DNA of 47,717 nucleotides from Ancylobacter dichloromethanicus. Lineage in GTDB: Bacteria; Pseudomonadota; Alphaproteobacteria; Rhizobiales; Xanthobacteraceae. Location: NCBI RefSeq assembly GCF_018390645.1, contig NZ_JAHBGC010000021.1, forward strand, positions 1-47,717, given 5' to 3'. The first letter of the stretch is position 1. Each line of letters starts with the position of its first letter. The notes beneath the pieces were generated by a model. It saw only the letters and a list, made by a program, of their open reading frames with translations. It searched no databases and was not told where the DNA came from. Positions 42,018 through 47,717 of this stretch are shown piece by piece. The position numbers were made by a program, and so were the translations under genes.

Positions 42018-42497
42018 TCAGTTCAGCGCGGCCGGATCGAACGGGTAGGGCACCGGCGGGCCGTCGCGCAGCGGCAGCACCACGCTGGCGGTGCCGGGGG
42101 AGCCTTCCTTGCCGTTCTGGTCCTTCAGACCGATGTCGAGGTCGACGACGCCGAAGCGTCCGCGCTGGCTCCGGCTGGTGACCCTGCCCCAGGCCGCGAG
42201 CGTATCGCCGGGGATGTTCATGCCGCGATACTGGAAGTTCATCTTCCACAGCCAGCCGGTCTCGCCGGCCCAGTCGACAAGCACCTGCGCCAGCACATGC
42301 TGCTTCCACGAGCCGTTGATGAGCACGTCGGGCAGGCCGTCATGCCCGGTGGCATAGCGCCAGTCGTAATGGATCTTGTGCCAGTTCTCCATGGCGGCGG
42401 ACCAGCGGATGATGTGCGCGGTGGTCATCGGCCCCTTGGCGAGCACGGGGATGTCGTCGCCGACGGCGACGGTTTCGAAATACACGGTCTCGGCCAT
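42018..42497 (-). CDS. MaoC-like hydratase subunit
   Basis: A 159-residue hot-dog-fold protein. VYFETVAVGDDIPVLAKGPM, then the active-site-like stretch HKIHYDWRYATGHDGLPDVL with H and D, and VLINGSWKQHVLAQVLVDWA. It starts 3 bp after the stop of the preceding MaoC-type gene; pairs of this kind form heteromeric enoyl-CoA hydratases in which one chain carries the catalytic residues. The chain here is the better candidate for catalysis. Function in the same pathway as the CoA-transferases is inferred from context and a shared operator class. Confidence 0.85.
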   Translation of the reverse strand: MAETVYFETVAVGDDIPVLAKGPMTTAHIIRWSAAMENWHKIHYDWRYATGHDGLPDVLINGSWKQHVLAQVLVDWAGETGWLWKMNFQYRGMNIPGDTLAAWGRVTSRSQRGRFGVVDLDIGLKDQNGKEGSPGTASVVLPLRDGPPVPYPFDPAALN

Positions 42498-42500
42498 GGC

Positions 42501-43043
42501 TTATCTCATAATCATGGTGTTCAGGGACTTCAGCAGCGGGCGGCCGTCGGCGGTGCGGTACTCGTCCTCGATGACGACGAGCACCATCGGCCCGGCCTTG
42601 CCCAGCTTCTGGTAGATGTCGAGATAGGCCGAGCGGCACTGGATGCGCTCGCCCACCTTGGGGTAGCTGAAGAACTCGTATTCGTAGCCGCCGTTGAGGA
42701 TGCCCGAGAGCGGGACAGGCAGCTTGGGAAGGCCGGGCCGCATGGCGCGCGAGACGCCGTCGAAATCCGGATCGCCGGCGGCGGCCAGCGAATCGTTCAG
42801 TTCCTCCGCCGGCCGGCGGAAGGCGTGGACGGGAAAGCCGGGCGGGGCGACGACGTCGCCATAGCGCGTGCCGGCGGCGTGGGCCGTGTCCCAGAAGCGC
42901 GGATTGGGATCCATCAGCGCCTGGAAGAAGCGGCGCACCTCGCTCGCCTCCACCGGGTGCGGCGCCTCCAGCCAGTCGGAGCGCGCGCCGATCACGGCAC
43001 GCACCTCGGGGGTGATGTGGTCCACCAGTTCGTCAACAGCCAT
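42501..43043 (-). CDS. FAS1-type dehydratase-like MaoC N-terminal-domain protein
   Basis: A 180-residue hot-dog protein of the MaoC_dehydrat_N group. ASEVRRFFQALMDPNPRFWD, ARYGDVVAPPGFPVHAF-type residues (GTRYGDVVAPPGFP) and GGYEYEFFSYPKVGERI are characteristic. Such proteins pair with a MaoC catalytic chain, here the next gene. Start ATG 43043 follows GAGGAG. The operator TGAAACGTTTTCA lies 99 bp upstream and is shared with the divergent oxidoreductase gene. Confidence 0.87.
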   Translation of the reverse strand: MAVDELVDHITPEVRAVIGARSDWLEAPHPVEASEVRRFFQALMDPNPRFWDTAHAAGTRYGDVVAPPGFPVHAFRRPAEELNDSLAAAGDPDFDGVSRAMRPGLPKLPVPLSGILNGGYEYEFFSYPKVGERIQCRSAYLDIYQKLGKAGPMVLVVIEDEYRTADGRPLLKSLNTMIMR

Positions 43044-43141
43044 GCGTGTCTCCTCGCCTTGCTTCTTCTTCTGCCGCCTTGCGGGCGGGCGGCGCGCTCC
43101 TGTTCCGGGCGTGCCTTCTTGATCTCCACTGTACGCATCTA

Positions 43142-43154
43142 TGAAACGTTTTCA
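43142..43154. promoter_or_regulatory. LacI-type operator candidate in a divergent promoter
   Basis: TGAAACGTTTTCA, one of the two best members of the AAACGTTT class, between the MaoC pair (minus) and the oxidoreductase (plus). Confidence 0.62.
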
Positions 43155-43271
43155 AGATTGATGAGGCATGGCACACTGAACGCGAGGGCGGAAATCGCCC
43201 TGCGGCCGGAAGGCTGAACGAATGAAGGAACGAAGGCACTGTCCGGCGCCGTCGCATGGGAGGAAAACAGA

Positions 43272-44279
43272 ATGAAAATCGTTTTTATCGGGGCGTCGCA
43301 CTGGCACCTCGATCTGTACCTGCTGCCTTTGCTGGACCTCTCCGGCGTCGAACTCGCGGGCATCGCCGATCCGGACGAAGGCGCGGTCGCGCGCCTCACG
43401 CAGCGGCTCGGCTGTCCCGGCGACACCGACTACCGCGCGCTGTGCCGCCGCCTGCGCCCCGACTTCGTCTTCGCCCTCGGCCGCCACGCCGACATGCCGG
43501 AACAGGCCCGGTTCCTGATCGAGGAGGGCATTCCCTTCGCGCTGGAGAAGCCGTGCGGCCTGAGCGCCGCCGATGTGGAGCCGATCGCCGGTCTGGCCGC
43601 CCGCGCGGGGGCCTTTGCGGCCGTTCCGCTGGTCTTCCGCAATGGCGACTTCGCCCGGTACCTCGAAACGCTGAAGGAGGAGGGCGATCTCAGCTATGCC
43701 AGCTTCCGCTTCATCGCGGGCTTTCCCGCTCGCTACCGTCAGGCGGGCTGCGACTGGATGCTTGATCCGTCACTGTCCGGCGGCGGCTGCACCATCAATC
43801 TCGCCGTGCACTTCTTCGACCTCGCGCTCAGCCTTCTCGGGCCGGATGTGCGGGTGCTGAACGCCACCATGGCCAATCATGCCTGGCGCGAGCGGGTGGA
43901 GGACTATTCGGTCGTCACCTTCGAGCGCGCGGGCGCCCTGTGCGTGGTCGAGACCGGCTATCTCTACCCCGCCCCGACCAGCAATTTCGACATGCACTAC
44001 GCGCTCCGCTCGCCCCGCACCTACACCATCGCCCACGACACGCAGACGGTGGAAAGCCTCGCCAATGACGGCACGTCCCGCCAATGGCCCTCGCTCACCA
44101 CCAATGTCCCGCATTACCGCACCTTCGTGGGCGACGTGCTGCGGCGCGTGCGCGAGGGGCAGCCCCCGCTGGCCAGCCTTTCCGACATGGTTCCGATCAT
44201 GCGGCTGATGGACGAGGCCTATGCGCGGGCGAGCGCCCATCCGCTGCTGCCGGCGTCGCCCGTCCTCGTCGCGAGCTAG
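43272..44279 (+). CDS. Gfo/Idh/MocA-family oxidoreductase
   Basis: A 335-residue NAD(P)-dependent oxidoreductase. IVFIGASHWHLDLYLLPLLD is the Rossmann strand (with an unusual G-A-S-H instead of G-x-G-x-x-G), ALEKPCGLSAADVEP holds the family EKP motif and DPSLSGGGCTINLAVHFFDL the substrate-side Asp and His. Members oxidise or reduce sugars, cyclitols and related compounds, so a sugar-acid-like substrate is possible. ATG 43272 follows GGAGG. The stop overlaps the convergent LacI gene by four bases. Confidence 0.88.
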   Translation: MKIVFIGASHWHLDLYLLPLLDLSGVELAGIADPDEGAVARLTQRLGCPGDTDYRALCRRLRPDFVFALGRHADMPEQARFLIEEGIPFALEKPCGLSAADVEPIAGLAARAGAFAAVPLVFRNGDFARYLETLKEEGDLSYASFRFIAGFPARYRQAGCDWMLDPSLSGGGCTINLAVHFFDLALSLLGPDVRVLNATMANHAWRERVEDYSVVTFERAGALCVVETGYLYPAPTSNFDMHYALRSPRTYTIAHDTQTVESLANDGTSRQWPSLTTNVPHYRTFVGDVLRRVREGQPPLASLSDMVPIMRLMDEAYARASAHPLLPASPVLVAS

Positions 44280-45319
44280 TCTCCGGGAGCGAGTTCCTGG
44301 CAGGATTCGCGCAGGATGAACTCATAAGGGACGATCACCCGCTCCGGCGGCGTTTCGCTGCCGCCGATGCGCGAGATGGTCAGGCGCGCCGCCACCCGCC
44401 CGGTCTGCGCCCAGTCGTAGCGGATGGCGGTGATGCCGGGGCGGGTGAGGGCGGCCAATTCGGTATCTCCCAGCACCACCAGCGAGAGTTCGTCGGGGAT
44501 GGAAAGGTTGAGCTGGCGCATGGCGTCGAGCACGCCGGGCAGCATGCCGCCGGAGACGATGAGCGCGGTCGGTTTGTTGCGCATGGAGAGCACGGAATAG
44601 GCGGCGTTCACCGCATAGTCGCGCGTATAACCGCCCATATGCACCAGATCCGCGCTCACCTCCGTGCCGACATCGGCCAGCGCTTCCGCATAGCCCTGGA
44701 ATCGGTAGCGGCCGGACATGTTGTCGGTGGGGACGGTGATGAGGGCGATGCGCCGGTGGCCGAGCGCCGCCAGATAGCGGGTGGCGCGGTAGGTGCCCTG
44801 CACCTGGTCGGTGCGCACGGCGTCGAATTCGGTGCCGATCTCGCGCTCGAGCAGCACCACGGGCATGGGCAGCCGGCGCAGTTGCTCCACGGTGCGCGGG
44901 TCCTGGTCGCGGGCGAGGATGGCGATGATGCCGTCCACGCGCCGGCGGGCGAATTCGTTGAGGATGTTCTCCTCGCGGCCGCGCTCATAGCGGGAGTTGG
45001 CGAGAAAGAACGAATAGCCCTGCTGGGTCAGTTCCTCCTCGACGCCGGCCGCCGCCTCGGAGGACAGCGGATTGCGCAGGTCGGGCACGATGACGCCGAT
45101 CACATGGGTCTTCTTCGAGCGCATGCCCTGGGCGAAACTGTCCGGCCGGTAGTCCAGCGCGGCGGCGGCGTCGAGCACGCGGCGCTGCAGCGCCGGCTTC
45201 ACGTTGCGCGCCTTGTTGAGCACGCGCGAAACGGTGCCGATCGACACGCCTGCCTGGCGTGCCACGTCGCTGATCGTCGCGCGGGTCGGCGCAACCCTGC
45301 CGGGCTTGCTTTCATCCAT
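44276..45319 (-). CDS. LacI-family transcriptional regulator 2
   Basis: A 347-residue repressor paralogous to that at 38377. HTH: ATISDVARQAGVSIGTVSRV followed by LNKARNVKPALQRRV; the recognition helix differs from regulator 1 only at one position (SIGTVSRV against SLGTVSRV). The ligand core contains KTHVIGVIVPDLRNPLSSEA and GIIAILARDQDPRT. The start at 45319 is chosen by the HTH; the open frame extends 57 codons upstream without conservation. Candidate operator GAGAACGTTCC at 45351 is 32 bp upstream and suggests autoregulation. Divergent from the lyase operon. Confidence 0.93.
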   Translation of the reverse strand: MDESKPGRVAPTRATISDVARQAGVSIGTVSRVLNKARNVKPALQRRVLDAAAALDYRPDSFAQGMRSKKTHVIGVIVPDLRNPLSSEAAAGVEEELTQQGYSFFLANSRYERGREENILNEFARRRVDGIIAILARDQDPRTVEQLRRLPMPVVLLEREIGTEFDAVRTDQVQGTYRATRYLAALGHRRIALITVPTDNMSGRYRFQGYAEALADVGTEVSADLVHMGGYTRDYAVNAAYSVLSMRNKPTALIVSGGMLPGVLDAMRQLNLSIPDELSLVVLGDTELAALTRPGITAIRYDWAQTGRVAARLTISRIGGSETPPERVIVPYEFILRESCQELAPGD

Positions 45320-45350
45320 GGTCGGCACTCGCAATGCGTTCCCGGAGCGC

Positions 45351-45361
45351 GAGAACGTTCC
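45351..45361. promoter_or_regulatory. Weak LacI-like site upstream of regulator 2
   Basis: GAGAACGTTCC has the central AACGTT with symmetrical flanks but departs from AAACGTTT. Confidence 0.35.
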
Positions 45362-45529
45362 ATGCTTAGCCGATCTGCGGCCACCGCGCGATGGCGTTCG
45401 CACGCTGGCCGGCGCTCGTCCACGTCTCCCGGCCGTGCCGCGAGAGTGTTCAATCCCGCCCGCTGCGGTCGCGGTGGTGCCCGCCTTCACGCTTGACCGA
45501 CGCCGGGTCGTCCTCTTAGGCTCTGGAAG

Positions 45530-45541
45530 GAAAACGTTTCA
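45530..45541. promoter_or_regulatory. LacI-type operator candidate upstream of the lyase operon
   Basis: GAAAACGTTTCA, the reverse complement of the 43142 site to within one base, 28 bp upstream of the lyase start codon, followed by AT-rich DNA (AAATATAAAT). Confidence 0.62.
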
Positions 45542-45568
45542 AATATAAATCTCCGGGAGGCTGCAGCG

Positions 45569-46489
45569 ATGGGCGAGACGGTGAAAGTGTGCGAGGTCGG
45601 CCCGCGCGACGGGTTGCAGATGGCGGCCTCGATCATGCCGACGGAGGTCAAGATCGAATGGATGGCTTCGCTCGTCGCTGCCGGTCTCCGGGAGATCGAG
45701 GTCGGCAGCTTCGTGCCGCCGAAGCTCATCCCGCAAATGGCCGACACGGCCGAGGTGGTGCGCGCGAGCCGTGCCATGGGCGGGTTTACCGTCGCCGCGC
45801 TGGTGCCGAATCTGAAAGGTGCCCAGCGTGCCTATGAAAGCGGCGCCGACGTCGTGATCGTCCCGGTATCGGTGAGCGAGGGGCACAGCCGCGCCAACAC
45901 CAACAAGGGCAGCCTGGAACAGGTGGCCGAAGTGCGTGCCATCGTGGAGTGGGTGCGGGCGCAGGAGCGGCCGATGAAGGTCGATGCCGGCTGCGCCACG
46001 GCCTTCGGCTGTTCCATCGAGGGGCGCATTCCGGTGGACCGCGTGGTCAGGGTCGCCGCGGCGCTCGCCGAAGCCGGGGTGGACGGCTTGGTGCTGGCCG
46101 ATACGGTCGGCTACGGCAACCCGGCGCAGATTCGCGACACCATCCGCGCGGTGGGCGGCGAGATAGGCGCGGTGCTCGACCGGCTGCATCTGCACGACAC
46201 GATGGGCCTCGGCCTCGCCAATGCGCTGGCGGGCCTGGAGGAAGGCATCCGCGCCTTCGATTCGGCGCTGGCCGGCCTCGGCGGCTGCCCCTTCGCCCCC
46301 GGCGCCTCCGGCAACATCGTCACCGAGGACCTCGTCTTCATGCTGGAAAGCATGGGTTTCGCGACCGGCATTGATCTCGACGGGCTTTTCCGCGCCCGCG
46401 AGGTGCTGCAGCGTGGCCTGCCGGATGCGGCCCTGCTCGGCAATGTGGTCAAGGCCGGGATCCCGCGGACCGATCCCCGGGCGGCGTGA
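45569..46489 (+). CDS. HMG-CoA lyase-family protein
   Basis: A 306-residue TIM-barrel lyase that cleaves a 3-hydroxy-3-methyl-acyl-CoA or similar ester to acetyl-CoA and an oxo compound. [13 protein letters not shown] carries catalytic Arg13 and the metal Asp14; [14 protein letters not shown] supplies the metal histidines; [19 protein letters not shown] is the signature with the catalytic Cys. ATG 45569 follows GGGAGG. Upstream is a LacI-type operator; 44 bp downstream (or with direct overlap if the longer start is used) is the alcohol dehydrogenase gene. Its presence with CoA-transferases and MaoC hydratases gives an activate, hydrate, cleave sequence. Confidence 0.92.
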   Translation: MGETVKVCEVGPRDGLQMAASIMPTEVKIEWMASLVAAGLREIEVGSFVPPKLIPQMADTAEVVRASRAMGGFTVAALVPNLKGAQRAYESGADVVIVPVSVSEGHSRANTNKGSLEQVAEVRAIVEWVRAQERPMKVDAGCATAFGCSIEGRIPVDRVVRVAAALAEAGVDGLVLADTVGYGNPAQIRDTIRAVGGEIGAVLDRLHLHDTMGLGLANALAGLEEGIRAFDSALAGLGGCPFAPGASGNIVTEDLVFMLESMGFATGIDLDGLFRAREVLQRGLPDAALLGNVVKAGIPRTDPRAA

Positions 46490-46533
46490 CGCTATCGTCC
46501 GGCTTGTCCGTGCCATCTGAAAGGGGAAAGGCC

Positions 46534-47667
46534 GTGCAGGGCACCATCACCTATCTGACGACCATCGAGTTCGGCGAAGGGGTGATCGCCCGTCTCGACG
46601 GGTATCTCGCCGATGCCGGCATTCGCCGGCCGCTCATCGTGTCCGACCGCGGCCTCGCCGCCACCGGGCTGGTGGCACGCGTGGAGGCGTTGTGTCCGCC
46701 CGGTTCGGCGGTGTTCCTCGATGTGCCGTCCAACCCCACCGAGGCGGCGGTCCTCGCCGCGCTGGCGGCCTATCGCGACAGCGGCGCCGACGGCATTGTC
46801 GCGCTGGGCGGCGGGTCGCCGATTGATCTCGCCAAGGGCGTCGCCCTGCTCGCCACCCACGAGGGGCCACTGGAGCGCTACGCCGTCATCTATGGCGGGC
46901 TCGGCCGCATCACCCCGGCCGTCGCGCCCGTCGTCGCGGTGCCGACGACGTCGGGAACGGGCGCGGAAGTGGGCCGCGCGGCTCTTCTCACCCTCGCCGA
47001 CGGGCGCAAGCTCGGCTTCATCAGTCCTCACCTTTTTCCGCGCAAGGCCGTGTGCGATCCCGAACTGACCTACGGGCTGCCGCCCTTCCTCACCGCCGCC
47101 ACCGCGCTCGATGCGCTCTCGCATTGCGTCGAGACCTTCCTGTCGCCGCGCTACAACCCGCCCGCCGACGCCATCGCCCTCGACGGCGCCGGGCGCATCT
47201 GGAGGCATGTCGGGCGCGCCTTCGACGATGGCGGCGACGTCGTGGCACGGCGCGAACTGATGATGGGATCGCTGCAGGGAGGGCTCAGCTTCCAGAAGGG
47301 GCTGGGCGCGGTCCACGCCCTCTCCCATGCGCTGGGCGGTCTTGGCGAACCGAACCTGCACCACGGCACGCTGAACGCGCTGCTGATGCCCGCGGTCCTG
47401 CGCTTCAACCGGCCGGCGATCGGCGACAAGGCCGAGCGCCTCAACACCGCGCTCGGCCTCGCGGCGTCGGCCGATCTTGCGGAGGAACTCGACCGGCTGA
47501 ACCGCCGGCTCGGCATTCCGGCCGACCTGGCGGCGCTGGGCGTTCCTCGCGACCGGATGGACTGGCTGGTCGAGCGGGCGCTGGCCGATCACAGCGCCGC
47601 CACCAATCCCCGCCCGCTTTCGGCGGCGGATCTGCGTGCCCTGCTTGAACAGGCGTCCGGCGCCTAG
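46534..47667 (+). CDS. Iron-type (group III) alcohol dehydrogenase
   Basis: A 377-residue NAD(P)-dependent dehydrogenase. [17 protein letters not shown] is the GGGS-x-x-D cofactor motif; [16 protein letters not shown] and [12 protein letters not shown], then [13 protein letters not shown] provide the Asp and three His of the metal site. Homologues reduce or oxidise short-chain alcohols, 4-hydroxybutyrate-type acids or maleylacetate. The start is set at GTG 46534 with AAAGGGGAAAGG upstream; a GTG at 46486 overlapping the lyase stop would add 16 residues without conservation. Probably in one operon with the lyase. Confidence 0.9.
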   Translation: MQGTITYLTTIEFGEGVIARLDGYLADAGIRRPLIVSDRGLAATGLVARVEALCPPGSAVFLDVPSNPTEAAVLAALAAYRDSGADGIVALGGGSPIDLAKGVALLATHEGPLERYAVIYGGLGRITPAVAPVVAVPTTSGTGAEVGRAALLTLADGRKLGFISPHLFPRKAVCDPELTYGLPPFLTAATALDALSHCVETFLSPRYNPPADAIALDGAGRIWRHVGRAFDDGGDVVARRELMMGSLQGGLSFQKGLGAVHALSHALGGLGEPNLHHGTLNALLMPAVLRFNRPAIGDKAERLNTALGLAASADLAEELDRLNRRLGIPADLAALGVPRDRMDWLVERALADHSAATNPRPLSAADLRALLEQASGA

Positions 47668-47683
47668 GCTCAGGACTCATTGA

Positions 47684-47717
47684 TCAGAGCCAGAAGATGA
47701 CGGCGGCTGCGATGCAG
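47684..47717 (-). CDS. Possible 3' end of a minus-strand gene
   Basis: Reading inward from the window edge on the minus strand gives CIAAAVIFWL and a TGA at 47686-47684, all GC-ending codons and typical of a final membrane helix. Only ten codons are visible, so this is a guess; an alternative is a plus-strand start ATG at 47697. Confidence 0.25.
   Translation of the reverse strand, partial: CIAAAVIFWL

Overview
The window looks like an alphaproteobacterial chromosome, most likely Hyphomicrobiales (a Xanthobacteraceae-like genome is my guess). The right 37.6 kb is uniformly GC-rich with GC-ending codons and carries dense families of CoA ligases' relatives: family III CoA-transferases, crotonases, MaoC hydratases and solute-binding proteins. 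No rRNA, tRNA or CRISPR array was seen.

Left part (1 to about 10.1 kb): a lower-GC, damaged accessory region. A minus-strand operon reads family III CoA-transferase, Nu-class-like GST, nitrilase, second GST. The last gene is split by a 1416 bp IS256-family element (432-1847) with 27 bp imperfect ends and an 8 bp target duplication; removing it restores the GST frame exactly. To the right are an NrtS-like small membrane protein, an unrecognised remnant, an integrase/transposase with most of its catalytic core deleted, a gene-poor stretch, bioA, and a bioD stump joined at about 10.11 kb to the stump of an amidohydrolase. That joint marks the edge of the accessory region.

Right part (10.1-47.7 kb): after a small Cys-rich secreted protein and a formylglycine-generating-enzyme remnant comes a large catabolic and transport super-cluster. 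Its units are: two enoyl-CoA hydratases and an MFS carrier; a NicX/M29-like metalloenzyme; a GntR-FCD regulator; an ABC importer operon ending in a CoA-transferase and a MaoC hydratase; an SDR plus enolase-superfamily dehydratase pair; a tripartite tricarboxylate transporter operon with an FMN 2-hydroxyacid dehydrogenase and a D-2-hydroxyacid dehydrogenase; an FAH-family hydratase; a second ABC importer operon that contains two adjacent CoA-transferase genes; a LacI regulator; two alpha/beta hydrolases and a dimeric-barrel protein; a MaoC pair; a Gfo/Idh/MocA oxidoreductase; a second, paralogous LacI regulator; and an HMG-CoA-lyase-like enzyme with an iron-type alcohol dehydrogenase.

Two recurring operator motifs tie this together. 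The exact octamer TGTCGACA occurs eight times, in front of the NicX-like gene, the GntR gene, both flanks of the MR/Tct divergent promoter, the first ABC operon, the hydrolase operon and even the left CoA-transferase operon. It fits the FadR-subfamily GntR consensus. A second motif, centred on AAACGTTT and LacI-like, lies in front of both crotonases, the second ABC/CoA-transferase operon, the MaoC pair/oxidoreductase divergent promoter and the lyase/alcohol dehydrogenase operon. The simplest reading is two interleaved regulons that import organic acids, activate them by CoA transfer, hydrate them and cleave them by a retro-aldol step. The substrate cannot be named from sequence alone.
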